A DNA stretch of 64,000 nt from Isoetes taiwanensis (GCA_021234155.1 JAJEKV010000062.1:2393305-2457304), one strand, 5' to 3'. Positions 46,120 through 57,197 are shown, numbered from the stretch's first letter. Notes: generated from the sequence alone by a model not told the origin. Translations and numbers: made by a program.

Positions 46120-47629
46120 AAAAGATACTTTGGGTGGTTCATGGCTCTTCGCCCTTCACTGTAACGGGCCCATGGTAGATGGGTCCATTACATTCACCCA
46201 TTGTACTCCTTTTGCCCTTGTATCAATAAATGCCTAAATAGGATGAAGACCTAAATATAATCACTACTGCAGAATCAGAATCAAACTGTAATATATTAAC
46301 CCTTAAGTTATTTGACCCAGAGTAGCTTTAGATTTCAACTAAGAGCTGGAGCATCCATTTAATTAGGTTAAATTTATCCAATGGATGAGTCTGGATGTAA
46401 ACCTTTCCTTTTAGGTCGTCCCTAGAATATAGTCTCCAGTTTTTGCCTTATTGGATTTATTTCCCTATTTATCAAATAAAAACCTTTAAACCTGCATGTA
46501 TAAAATAATAGTACGTAAAGATCGTCTTTATAAAAAAATTCTCCTCATCCGTTTGAGTTTCCGCGACATACAGCTCATTAGAGTTATCGTTCAATTAAAT
46601 TGAGATTATGTCTATTCCATAAGGTTCGCTATAGACGATTTCCAGGGCTTTTTGCAATGGCTTGATATTGGGGTTTTTTTTTTAGTGGTTTGGAATGGCT
46701 CTTCTTGTAATGGTTTGATATGATTTTTTTTTTCCTTTTTTTGGAAATTAGGTTCCTTTCCTTTTTGGTCGCGGGCCTCAGGGCTACGATTCATGCATCC
46801 TCTGTCCTGGAGCAGAGTTGCTGGAATTGGTTGTTTTTGTGCAAGGCGTGGAGATGACGTTTGCTATCTACCACATCTAGGTTTGCCATCTGCTGCATCT
46901 AATGCGAGATTCGCCATTATATGGGTCGGATTTTCCTCTGGGTAGCATGGCTCCTGGATCTGGCTACGGCCAGAATAGAATAGAGTAGACCAGAGAGCCC
47001 ATGCCTAGGTAGGTTACTGGTAAGGCGTTTACCAGGGTTCGACCCCCCGACCAGTGGATCCTCTATGTAGCCATGACCGTGTTCTTCAAACGATTTATCC
47101 TTCAAACGATCTTCGTTCCATCTTCAGACCATTTTCCTTGCTTGGTCCAAATTTTTATTCCGGATTTCCTTCTAGATTTTCATGTGTTATTTACGTTCTT
47201 ATTTGAGGCCGGATCAGCCGTCTCTGTGCCCTCTCTGTTTGTCAGCCTCTGTGTGATGTGCCACAATGGGTTCACTGTAGATTATGTTATCCACATCATC
47301 CAATGGTTTTAATTGAATGTAATTTATTTCATCCAATGATTAACTTTTAAAAACAAGAAAAAGGTTGCACTTCGCGCCTTATAGACCTATTATTTACCTT
47401 TGTATTGATTTAACCATACGTTTGCACTAAGTTCATTTTCAGCCTGGGAATATGCATTTTGTGCTTGGACATTCTAAAATACGATGCAAATCACCCATAT
47501 TATGACTGAATGTTGGCAATATGAAAAGTAGAAAATTGCATATTATTTTATACCATCATGGACGACTACGATATTTAGAGAGTAAAATAAGAAGTCGTTT
47601 TCAATAAATAACAGCAAGCAAGTGAGTAT
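46120..47629. other. Intergenic, with a tRNA-like SINE candidate
   Basis: Mostly AT-rich without genes. At 46995-47060 'gttactggtaaggcg' followed by GGGTTCGACCCCC resembles the A-box and B-box of a tRNA-derived promoter, 25-30 bp apart. This suggests a SINE fragment with unclear ends. Confidence 0.35.
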
Positions 47630-47650
47630 AAATCGCGTCTGGCGCGATTT
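47630..47650. repeat. Palindromic motif copy 1
   Basis: AAATCGCGTC, T, GGCGCGATTT: a 10-bp inverted repeat with one mismatch about a central base. It is one of four related copies around the FCP1-like pseudogene. Confidence 0.8.
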
Positions 47651-48279
47651 TGTTGGCATAAATATAGCATGATCAAACAACATAAACGCTAAGAACTATT
47701 CTGATTCATTGTCAATAGACGCTCTCGAGATCCTTTCAATCATGAACAAACTATGCTCTGGATTCCATAGAAGATGGATCACAACATCGAAGGGATCAGG
47801 ATAGAAGCGGGACGGATTCACAGCAACAACAATCAGCCAGTTTTCAAGTTCTATGCCTCGCTTGCGGCACCTACAGAGGTCCTCATGGTTCATCTTGCAA
47901 GTAATGGAATGGCGATCGGAAGCAGAATGTGATGCCTTGGCAATTTGATGCATATCTATTTATATCCACCAAAATTATTGATGTATATACATACAAATAA
48001 TTGGACGTAATATAGCAAATCATATATACATAATAGAATAATACAATACGTATATAGAACCAATAATGCGGCTACAGTTTTATTTCGTCTCTAATAATCA
48101 GACAAGATGAACGCCATAAAACATTTGCAAAGTTATTTTACAATAACACAATATATATATACAAAGCTTTTGTGTAAAGTATATTTCATATTCAAAATAT
48201 TTTTGTAAAGTATATTTCCGGTACACATACATCAAAATAGTTCCCTTTCTAGAACAATTTTCTCAAGGTCCCTACGATC

Positions 48280-48770
48280 CTAATGATATTTCTTGCAAGG
48301 CACGCTAAACATATCAGGATGATAGGATGGTGGATTTAATGACCGTGACTGATTGAAGCAACACTTGAGGGCGTCATCATCGACCATGATGATGCCTTCC
48401 TTTTCCTCAACACGTAGAGCATCCATCATGGTGCGCACGCATTTCACAAATATCTTTTTACCTGTAGGATCCTTAGGTTTGTGAATGAAGCACATTTGCT
48501 TTGATCCCCGACGGATGCCCAATCTCTATTTAGCTCAGGCACTACTCTCAAAACTTCTTGTAGATTTCTATGTTCCATAGATGACCAAATTGCACAACGA
48601 AATAAACTAAAGGCCTCGTCCAACATCTCCTTCAGATAAGGGCATGGGTAAACATATTTGGTACGCGTTTCAAATAGTTTCTGAACATACCATGACTTAT
48701 CAAAACTTCCTTTCGGTAATGTTCTGCATAGCATACTATTCAAATCAAAGACCAATATTTTTTAGGAAGC
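48280..48770 (-). pseudogene. FCP1/NLI-interacting-factor-like phosphatase exon, frameshifted
   Basis: The minus strand reads LVFDLNSMLC, matching the FDLNG(T/V)L start of plant FCP1-like domains, where the two Asp of the DxDGT family motif are replaced or lost. KEMLDEAFSLFRCAIWSS follows, then DQSKCASFT, then after a 1-base shift near 48490 KKIFVKCVRTM, and finally EGIIMVDDDALKCCFNQSRSLNPPSYHP. The last block corresponds to LLIDDSPYKALLNPPYTAI..P of the family. HAD-type phosphatases of this group act on phosphoserine in protein tails. Given the frameshift and missing acidic residues, this copy is probably dead. Upstream coding pieces lie at 48999-52148. Confidence 0.7.
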
Positions 48771-48896
48771 CGAATTATGTCTATAAAGCAAACAGATACG
48801 TATGAGAAGAAAGAAATGGAACAAGAAATTGCGCCTGGCATTATATAAAGAAGCATGTCAACAAATTCCAAAAGTATGAAATCCAAAAGGAAATCT

Positions 48897-48917
48897 AAAT
48901 CGCGCCAGGCGCGATTT
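48897..48917. repeat. Palindromic motif copy 2 (perfect)
   Basis: AAATCGCGCC, A, GGCGCGATTT: a perfect 21-bp palindrome around one central base. It lies in what looks like an intron between two exons of the phosphatase-like pseudogene. Confidence 0.9.
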
Positions 48918-49080
48918 CCATATGCCGTCATTAATATAATGCATGGATATCACAAGACAACGAGCTTGGTCACAATACCTTTCTTCTTCATCAATCCCTG
49001 TGGTTATCTTCTTCCATTGCTTCCTTATTCTGAGTTGCCTCCGGTCTGTTAGAAGCATCAACCACATCACCTATAGTCTG

Positions 49081-49092
49081 TATAGTTTGAAT
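49081..49092. other. Target-site duplication of LINE-like insertion, left
   Basis: TATAGTTTGAAT, repeated at 50275-50286. The last T is ambiguous because a T-run follows. Confidence 0.85.
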
Positions 49093-50274
49093 TTTTTTTT
49101 TTTTTTTTTGAAAGTAAGAAGTTTTTTGTATTGATCAGATAGGAAAAATTACAATACAAAGATCCCTTATGGATCAGATATAATTTAAGCACAAATGATC
49201 CCATGTGGATCTGAATTCATATCTGCAGCTACAGTATATATAAGTCTTCTCTCAACCTCTTCTTCCGTTTAACAACAGAGTACTACAGGAGCAAAATACT
49301 CATTTTCCAGAAACTGCAGATAAATCTTGAATGCTCTAAAACAACCTTCTGCAAAAGTAGAGATGAAGAGAGAAAAAAAGACAAAGAGTAATCTCGACGG
49401 TCTCCTCCCGCTTTCGCTGAGAAGGCACATGTGCTTCAATCTTTAATCGCTTATACGAGAGATTGGATACCAAATGAGAAATTAAAAGAGATGTTTGATT
49501 GTTGGGATGTGCCGGTGTCCCCACGAAATAAGCTAGACACACAAACCCCCCCAAAGCTCTCCTCCAAAGCACGGTTCATAATATCTGGTCTTGATATGGA
49601 AGCCTCGTCCTGGTCACAATCAAGTCCCTAGCTCGGCAATCTCAAATAATCTGTCATCTTGTTTCGAATCCATAGAATAATGATCAATGAACTTACTCTG
49701 CTTTCTTCCAAGAAAGCATCCTAAATCTTTCTGCTAGCAAGAAAGAGCAGAGGGACGGGGAAAAAGCTTTGTGATCAGAAGACCCATCTTTAGATTAGAT
49801 TTCTGGAAGAAAATATAAACTGAACCCGCTTTCTTTATGGTGATGCTATAATTTTGCCCCACCTTATAGGCTCTACGCCCTTTCAGTGTGCCGAGATGGA
49901 GAAGAATCCATGGACTACTAGACAGGCTCAAGAAACGAATCTAGGCTGCTAGAAATCTACAGCTTTTGCTTCATCAAATCATCAAGCCTCTTAGAAACTT
50001 GAGAGCAAAACAACCACGTTAGTGGCTTACCAGCAAGAACCACAAAAGACCGCCTTACAGCAGCTCCAAAATTGATCTCCAGGAATTCTTCGGAGGCCAA
50101 AATCTGCTGAATCCAAAAGCAAAACCCCTACTAGCATCTGGAGCAAGGAAGAAAATAAGGGATGCTGCAACAGTGCCGGAAAGGAGAGGGAGGAAGGACG
50201 GATCTCCCCCTCTCTGCCACCGCCCTAGCCGCAGGCGCCAAGAAAGCCGTTCATGCCGTTTCCTCGTCGTATTC
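49093..50274 (-). mobile_element. LINE-like or non-autonomous retroposon, 1.18 kb, poly(A) on minus
   Basis: Flanked by a 12-bp direct duplication and ending (on minus) in ATACAAAAAACTTCTTACTT, C, and about 18 A. These are the marks of target-primed insertion. No reverse transcriptase remains. The minus 5' end is GC-rich (GGCGCCTGCGGCTAGGGC near 50238) like a 5' UTR, and the middle has only short frames. It may be an internally deleted LINE or a retrotransposed transcript. It split a reading frame that continues in phase on both sides, so it landed in an exon. Confidence 0.75.
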
Positions 50275-50286
50275 TATAGTTTGAAT
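50275..50286. other. Target-site duplication of LINE-like insertion, right
   Basis: TATAGTTTGAAT, identical to 49081-49092. Confidence 0.85.
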
Positions 50287-52148
50287 TATAGTTGATAGTT
50301 CATTACTCTTTACGCTAACTTGGCTAGAGCTTTCAGATTTCGACTCTCGATCCCTGTCATTATCTTCATCCTTATTATTTTCATCATGTTCTTTTTCTTC
50401 ATCTACAAGGATGTTCACAGGCATGCCGAACGTTTCGACAGGACCCGGATCCACCGTCTGCTCATTGGTGATATCCATATTGATGCTAACCAAGTGCCAT
50501 CTCATAGCCTCTTGTTCTTTAGTCAAATCTATAGGTATTTCGGCCTTAGAGCTCGAAGCTTTGCTTTTTGCACTGTCGACTGGACCCTTAGATGCTTCCT
50601 CTAGCACTTTCTCAAAAAAGAGCTCTAAGAAATCCTTGGCTTGATCATCGGACACTGACGCTCTGGCATTTCCTTGCTAACTTCAAAGCTTCCCTACCAA
50701 TGTAGCCTCCGACGTGAAGCTCCCAACAAGTTGTCCCCAATGGGCAAATGCTTCAATAAGATAATGAGAAAGGGCCATAGAAAACCCGTTCTTGTGTAGC
50801 CTCCCCTTATGTGTCGTTAGGAGCTCATACTTGATGTGCTCCACAAGAATGGGGTCCAGCTGGTTTTTTTCGTCATCTTCCTCTTCCAGTTCTAGCTGTT
50901 CCAAGTCTAGCATACCTTCCCCTTATCTTCAGCAGCTTGCTCAAGATAGAAGACATTTCGCAGGAGGGATTAATCGAGCTGATAGCACTGCCATGCAAGT
51001 TTTTTGCTTTCTGGTTTTCCCTTAAGTCTTTCATATTCCTTATCATCCATCATGGCTATCATAATGATTAATACGTGCAAGATCTTACTTTCGGTACTAA
51101 ACTCACTGTCCCTGTTTTCATCTATCAGTATTGCTTGCCATATCAATTTAACGCACTCTAAATCCTTTCCAGCAGATAGAGCATATACATAGGACATGTC
51201 GGAGAGGCAAATTGTAATGATGGTGTAATGCATTTCTGTTGTAAAACCACCGCATGTATTGTAGAAGTTGTTATAGTCATCAAGTGAGCATCTGGTGCCT
51301 CGGCTATCAAGAACGAAAAGAGTGATATTATGTGGTCCTTTACCCACGTCTGGCATTGCACACATAAAATCAATGGGCACTTGGTAAAAGAAAGTAGATT
51401 CTTCTTCCGGGATCTGCTTCACCAATGCAACTTTTTTTTTCAAGATGCCACTTTTGTGTGAAGCCCACGTAATGTGCAACATTTTACGATTTCTATTGTT
51501 TAACAAAGTCTTTTGACCAAAAAACATACGTCTTGAGATCATTGTTGGAGACATTGTATTTTTGCATTAGTCCTAACTCGACAATGACCACTCTCCTATG
51601 AGTCTTTGCAATTCTTCTCCAACTGCCTTCTTGAGCACTCGAATATTTTTCAGTTGGTCGTAGGTGTCTTCAAATGATACCCTGTCCTTCGTTGTAGAAC
51701 TTTTCTTGTAAAGGATTTCCTTTCTGATGCACCTGTCCAGAATCGAGACCAGTTCTTCATCCTCTAATCCACGTGCCTTCCTCATCTCTGTGACATGGAG
51801 ATCGAATATTGATGTGTCGACAGGAGGAAATCTGCCTTGTGAATCAGGCAACTTCTTCTCCACATAGGCATCCCAGAATTCATTCCATTTATCTCAAACT
51901 TGATCAGAAGCAAATATTGTCTTGCAGGCAACCTTGTGTACAGTAGGGGCGTCGGAAGTATCTCCTATTTCATCTCCCTTTTTTTTCTTCGACCTGGTGC
52001 TCTTACTCTTATCCTGTATTATGGTCTGACAAAGTATCATTTCTAGCAATTTGAAGTTAGTGCTTTTGGACTGACCCTGTCTGGTCAGCATTGGTTTCCC
52101 ATATTCTATCCATTGGTTACGAACATGCCGCAATTGCTCTATATAGGG
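50287..52148 (-). pseudogene. Upstream coding part of the FCP1-like gene, one frame with several stops
   Basis: An acceptor-like TTATTTTATGCAG at 52149-52161 precedes an open reading that starts PYIEQLRHVRNQWIEYGKPM. The same frame then runs from 52133 to 50970, broken only by TGA (51894), TAG (51573) and TAA (51567). A frame change and more stops (near 50925, 50683, 50677) precede an acidic tail rich in Asp, Glu and Ser (50251-50655). A Lys block (STRSKKKKGDE) suggests nuclear location. I do not recognise the domain containing TEMHYTIITICLSDMSY. After the LINE-like insertion the frame resumes as QTIGDVVDASNRPEA (49080 down to about 49036), then the exon may end at a GT near 49001. Confidence 0.6.
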
Positions 52149-52237
52149 ACTGCATAAAATAAATTTGTTAGTTTCAGGTTAATGCCAAGAAAAGAGACTG
52201 CTTTGACTAGTTGAAGCAGTCCCATTTCTCAATATGC

Positions 52238-52292
52238 AAATCGCACCTGGCGTGATTTCAAAATGGAAAGGAAATCGGGCCAGGTGCGAGTT
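52238..52292. repeat. Palindromic motif copies 3 and 4
   Basis: 52238-52258 reads AAATCGCACC, T, GGCGTGATTT. 52272-52292 reads AAATCGGGCC, A, GGTGCGAGTT. Both are imperfect versions of the motif at 48897, 13 bp apart and just upstream of the first recognisable exon of the pseudogene. Confidence 0.75.
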
Positions 52293-52299
52293 GACTAAT

Positions 52300-53148
52300 A
52301 AAAAATCGGCTAACTGGTTCAATCCAGTTAAATCTATCGAGATTCTGAATAGGCAAATCGTGTTACATATAACTTCGTATCTAGTTTTTAGTAAAAGGCC
52401 TTAGGTTCCTTAATAAACTAAAAAAAGAAAAGAAAAGAAAACTAGCAAAAAGCGCAACAGGAGGTTTGGGTAGTTTAAGACTTGGATTTAACTTGTTATG
52501 AGAAAAGCATGTAGGAAACAAACTATTACCTAAAGGAATTTACTATTCAAGTTATTCAATTTGTCTTTTTAAATGCTAACAAGCTCTTTTATAAGTTGGT
52601 TAAGAGGTAATTTAAAGATTTACCTTTCAAAGATTGAGAGTTCAATTCTCGCTTGAAACAAGCACTTACGGGTTGTTTTAAAATCCATTAAGACAAGTTC
52701 CGAGAGGATTTTTTTTTTTTCTAAATTCTCTAAGACAAGTTCTGAGAGGGATTTTAAGAGGCATTTGTATAAACAACTTATAGACATTAGGCTGGTATCA
52801 ACTTGAAAGGCTAGATTTAAATTTCCAGTTGAAACACAACTCAACAGCAATCTGCCAAGTGAACTGACTAATTAGTGCCCTACTCTGCGAAGATAACTTG
52901 ATCGAACTAAACCGCAAATACTTTTTCCAACGATTGCAGATAAGTCTTATTGTTTGCGCCTTAAAGCTAAGCATAAATTGGCCATACAAAGAAAAATTGA
53001 AGGTAGCCTTTCCAAATACATGTACATACTAAAAACAACAACTTTCAACGAAATAATAACTTATATGTCCATTCATATCAAAGATTAAGCATTCAATGTT
53101 CTTGTTATCCCAACTAAATTCGACTAACTTATTAAAAGATGCTAACTT
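52300..53148. other. Intergenic, no gene seen
   Basis: AT-rich sequence. A short direct repeat ('aagacaagttc.gagagg.tttt') occurs at 52690-52715 and 52731-52756. Confidence 0.4.
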
Positions 53149-54609
53149 TTATGAAACTTTCCATCTCTTTGGTCCATCTATAACATAATCTGGTATAGTA
53201 GCTTTATGCTTGTGTCTCCTCTTTTTTCCACCATGGCGAATAAACTTATGATCATTTCCACCATTTAGTAGATGTGGAGGGAGCTCCAGAACCCTGAAAA
53301 TATTTACAAGAAGACAAGGCATAGTTTTGGTACTATTGACTAGCTCGAAAACACAAACATCATCTTCTTCAATGCAATGGTCCAATGCAAACTTCTGCCA
53401 TCCTCCACTTAAACTATTGCGCGCAACTCCCAACCATATGGCACCCCATTTCTGGCCACCAGAATCAATAAGCTCTACACGTTTTTTGTCTATGGGAAGC
53501 CAAGCCTTTGAGAAGCTTTTGGGTAGGGCCTGCATGTTAAGTTCTAACTTAAAACCCTAAAAAAACACTTCCAAAAAGAGATAACCAGATGGTTAAATGT
53601 TTACCAGAAAAAAACTCATGTATACATGAGACTGCGTCAACTTTATAGTGGTGTAAGGATGTTTTGGTCTGTAAAGCTCTGCATCATGCACTGCCTTAAG
53701 CTTTTGTGCAGCTGTAACAGGAGGAGGGGTTGATTCATAGTAATTGCAGTAGTAAATCTTTTCTTCTATGTCAGAATTTGGCATGTTACTAAGCTTATGG
53801 GAGCTAACATGATCAGGAAAATGGTTTGGAATGCTGATAGACGTTTCTTCTGTATCAGGAACTGGCAAGTTGATAAGCTTATGGGAGCTGATATGATCAG
53901 GAAAGGGGCTTTGAATGTTGATAGGCTTTTCTTCTGTATCAGAAACTAAAAAATTGATAAGCTTATGGGAGCTGATATGATCAGGAAAAGGGCTTGGAGT
54001 TTCATGAATAGACGAAAAACTATGAGCAGATGAAGAGCCTGGACTAGCTTGCACAGAAGAAGTTGTTTCACAAAAACTATGAGCAAATGAAGAGCCTGGA
54101 ATAGCTACAGAAGAAGGTGTTTTAGCAACAGAAAAAGGATTTGGATTAACGTAATCAGATTCTGGGCAAGAGTAGGATTTATTGGTCTTCTCATTTCCAT
54201 GCTTGTCATAGATTCTGACTTGAAAACAATTGTCTTGCACCAACCTAAACACCATATGATCTCCTGTTTGTAGCCGATTCTCTGCTACAAATTGGCTCCA
54301 TCCTTTGCTGAAATTAACAGAAGAGTGCGTAGAACCCCACAAGCCTATGCTCCAGTTCTTTCAGCTCTGTACCTGCACTTTCATCTTAAGCCTGTGGATG
54401 TGTTGCCGGATGGTATCAGAACTTTTTGCGCATTAAACAATAAGACCCTTTTTTTTAATTAGTAGAGCAGATTCGAACTGCCCCACAAACAGCCTTACCA
54501 TTTCTGTGCTGCAGCAATTGCCTTGATCGTCCATTACAGTCTTGAAAAAAGCTGGAAATTTTGATTCCATACTTGACCACCTTCTCTTTCTGCTGAATGC
54601 CATAGCCAT
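53149..54609 (-). CDS. REM-type B3 domain protein, two B3 domains, first one damaged
   Basis: Exon 1 is 54499-54609 (37 codons: MAMAFSRKRRWSSM.., PAFFKTVMDD). Exon 2 is 53605 to about 54421. Exon 3 is 53149-53556, and it joins exon 2 in phase 0 (..VYMSFFL then GFKLELN). Exon 2 holds the rest of B3-1 (WSIGLWGSTHSSVNFSKGW, RLQTGDHMVFRLV) and a Ser-rich linker with a repeated FPDHISSHKLIN phrase. Exon 3 holds a complete B3-2 (MQALPKSFSKAWLP, SGGWQKFALDHCIEEDDVCVFELV) and a basic C-terminus (GGKKRRHKHK). REM proteins bind DNA in the nucleus, often in reproductive tissue. Early exon 2 has an in-frame TGA (54361-54363) and an apparent frame change about 20 bp before it, so B3-1 is probably broken. 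Translation could yield a short product unless splicing skips this. Plausibly a dying gene. Confidence 0.72.
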
Positions 54610-55565
54610 GCTCTCTTTATTGGCATGCTAATCAAATCATATATCTTATCATAGTCACAAGTAATGTATCTGCCAATCCCTGTTGCACAAAATAATGTAC
54701 TGTATTATAGCAGAGCAGGCCTTGATTATCAATTATTACACTGATTTCTTGAGAAACAGAGTAGATGTACCAGAAACCAGAATGTTTCATTGGCTATTCG
54801 TGAACGTAATCAGATTCTGGGCAAGAGTAGGATTTATTGGTCTTCTCATTTCCATGCTTGTCATAGATTCTGACTTGAAAACAATTGTCTTGCACCAACC
54901 TAAACACCATATGATCCCCTGTTTATAGCCGATTCTCTGCTACAAATTGGCTCCATCCTTTGCTGAAATTAACAGAAGAGTGCGTAGAACCCCACAAGCC
55001 TATGCTCCAGTTCTTTCAGCTCTGTACCTGCACTTTCATCTTAAGCCTGTGGATGTGTTGCCGGATGGTATCAGAACTTTTTGTGCATTAAACAATAAGA
55101 CCCTTTTTTTTAATTAGTAGAAGCGATTCGAATCGCCCAACAAAATTTTACCATTTTCAGGTGGCTGCAAAGAATTGCCTTGATCGTCCATTACAGTCTT
55201 GAAAAAAGCTGGGAATTTTGATTCCATACTTGACCACCTTCTCTTTCTGCTGAATGCCATAGCCATGCTCTCTTAGTGGCTAGGATTGGGGGGTAGGGGG
55301 GGCTAGTCTTGGGTTCGAATCCACCATGCAACATAAAATTTTGGACGTTAAAATAAACTTCCTTCCTTCCTTCCTTCCTTTATTGGCATGCTAATCAAAT
55401 CATATATCTTATCATAGTCACAAGTAATGTATCTGCCAATCCCTGTTGCACAAAATAATGTACTGTATTATAGCAGAGCAGGCCTTGATTATCAATTATT
55501 ACACTGATTTCTTGAGAAACAGAGTAGATGTACCAGAAACCAGAATGTTTCATTGGCTATTCGTG
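54148..55565. repeat. Tandem duplication of the 5' half of the B3 gene
   Basis: Unit 1 is 54148-54802 (655 bp) and unit 2 is 54803-55565 (763 bp). Both start AACGTAATCAGATTCTGGGC and end TTGGCTATTCGTG. Identity is very high apart from a ~60-bp patch near 54480-54525 and a 106-bp insertion in unit 2. Unit 2 carries a second exon 1 (ATG near 55266) and the start of exon 2, including the same TGA (55016-55018), but no exon 3. It is an upstream, partial, non-functional copy in the same orientation. Confidence 0.92.
55275..55380 (+). mobile_element. SINE-like insertion in one duplicate
   Basis: These 106 bp are absent from the equivalent site in unit 1 (54617). The segment includes GGGTTCGAATCCACC, a good tRNA-type B-box, and ends in CTTCCTTCC repeats. 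The A-box is unclear and no target duplication is visible. Its absence from unit 1 implies insertion after the duplication, or precise loss from unit 1. Confidence 0.55.
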
Positions 55566-56015
55566 GTGCAGTTGATTATTTGGCTGAAACCCCCCGTGTG
55601 AATATGCACCCAAACCAAAGGGGGTTTAAGGGGGATTTTAATTTAAAGTTGTTAGATGTAATAGTTTGTGTTAATTAATGTTATAATAGTACTTATGTGT
55701 TAGTTGTTATCTTAAAAAAAAATTTGGGCCCTTCGGGCCCTAACAAAAACAAACATTTATCTATGTGCAGTTAGTTACACGTTGACCAAATTGTTAGAAT
55801 ACAATTTCGCATATATAAAACACAAGTATTTAGAAAACACCATTGTTATTCTCGTTCTTGTCAAACTTCGAATTTAGTAGTTACTCTCTTTGCCAAACTT
55901 CCACCCCTTACTCCAAAAACTATAGCGTTGTACAATGTCAAAATAAAGGATGCCACTCCCAAGGTAAACAAACCAGTATTGCATTGAACAATAAGGTAAA
56001 AAATCCACTATAGCG
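55566..56015. other. Intergenic; short GC palindrome
   Basis: Contains GGGCCC, TTC, GGGCCC (near 55726-55741) after an A-run, a small stable hairpin. No gene is seen. Confidence 0.5.
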
Positions 56016-56019
56016 TTGA

Positions 56020-56175
56020 CAATCAAGGGCACTTATAGCTTCATCCAACAAAAGTATGCATGCATGTTATCATGGAAAGCATTACAATCCATAATATATT
56101 CTTCATATATATGTTATCAAACATTGCACGGGCATCCTGCAGAGCTCCAGGTTTACCATAAATCTGAGCAAGCTA
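56020..56175 (-). pseudogene. PPR-repeat fragment
   Basis: The minus strand reads LAQIYGKPGALQDARAMFDNI, then YMKNILWIVMLS. This matches the plant PPR consensus L(V)xMYGKCG..DAR.VFD.m..rNv.sWn.mi. Stops flank it and no other repeats are present, so it is a relic of an organelle RNA-processing PPR gene. Confidence 0.65.
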
Positions 56176-56358
56176 GTTTCCTAAGAGCCTATCTCAGCCT
56201 AATCATTGATGCAAACTTTGATCATGAATAGTAGAAAAAGTGCTATACAGAAAAAGATTTGAGATAGCATTACATTTACAATCAGGCTCCACGGTTGAGG
56301 CTCCTTGCAATCTTCCACAACCAGCATTGAAACCACCAGTAAAATACCTTATGATGTC

Positions 56359-56524
56359 TTAGGCAGTAAATAGTTGCATGGCAGTCAAGTATATAGGACT
56401 CATACCATCTTCAAGCATCCTGGCAAGCCAATATATGGTTGTATTAACATCAAAATCATTCATGGCTTTTTTCAGTGCATCAAATAATCTGCTTTCTGAA
56501 TCATCTGTTTTACTTGCATGTTCC
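56359..56524 (-). pseudogene. Single exon-sized fragment of a WRNIP1/MgsA-type AAA+ ATPase
   Basis: After an acceptor-like CTGCTGTAG (56525-56533) comes [37 protein letters not shown]. It matches the C-terminal helical region of WRNIP1/RarA ([32 protein letters not shown]). The Walker motifs that define the ATPase are absent nearby, and the frame ends at TAA (56359). Probably a gene relic, though other exons outside recognisable range cannot be excluded. Confidence 0.6.
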
Positions 56525-56556
56525 CTACAGCAGATCCTAGATCGATATAAATCTTC

Positions 56557-56600
56557 TTGAATATCAGCCAGAGTGGCATTGAATATCAGCCAGAGTGGCA
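56557..56600. repeat. Two exact 22-bp tandem units
   Basis: 'ttgaatatcagccagagtgg' plus 'ca' occurs twice in direct succession with no mismatch, a very recent slippage or repair duplication. Confidence 0.9.
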
Positions 56601-57197
56601 GAGATACTTGTTTTCGCGTACTGTGGCACCATGCCATTGCCATTACCTATAAGGAGACTCCGACGTGGAAGAAAATGCTGCTCAATCTGTCTACCGACAT
56701 CCCAAGGCTCAAGGTGGATACATATCTGAATTTGCGAAGTTTTCTGATAGAGACATGTGTAGAGACCACGTTGCAAAGGCAAACAGAAAAATTAGGGGCC
56801 TTCAACTTCGGAATGGTCCAGTCCGCATCCCATTTTGGACCTCGAAGCATAGAAGACATCATAAAGCAGTTAAAAAATATAACTCTGCATAATCCTTTAT
56901 TGTCTTTTCTAGATGCTGCCATATCCCTGTAGAAGCATTGAGTTTCTCAAATCAATCCAATTTGCATTACAACATAAAATATATTAGAGAGGAAGAAGCG
57001 TGCATGCAAGAAAATACCTAGAAAGAAGGAGCATGACTTGTTGCGATCAGACAGAACTTTTTTGCAGATAGAAAACTGTTGCCAGCAATTCAAAGAGAAA
57101 TAATGCAAATATCTTCATGGTCGTCGACAGAAACCTTTCCAGTGTAAACGACCTTGCTCAGGATGCTTAGTACAATCGACCCTTATTTACAGGAGAA

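Noticed and set aside
46995-47060. Functional tRNA gene
   Set aside because: A- and B-box-like words are present, but no acceptor stem or cloverleaf can be formed, so at most a SINE fragment.
56665-56932. Two plus-strand frames of 75 and 119 codons
   Set aside because: Frames on both strands are open with no family likeness. Compared with the WRNIP1 C-terminus, the fit was not convincing.
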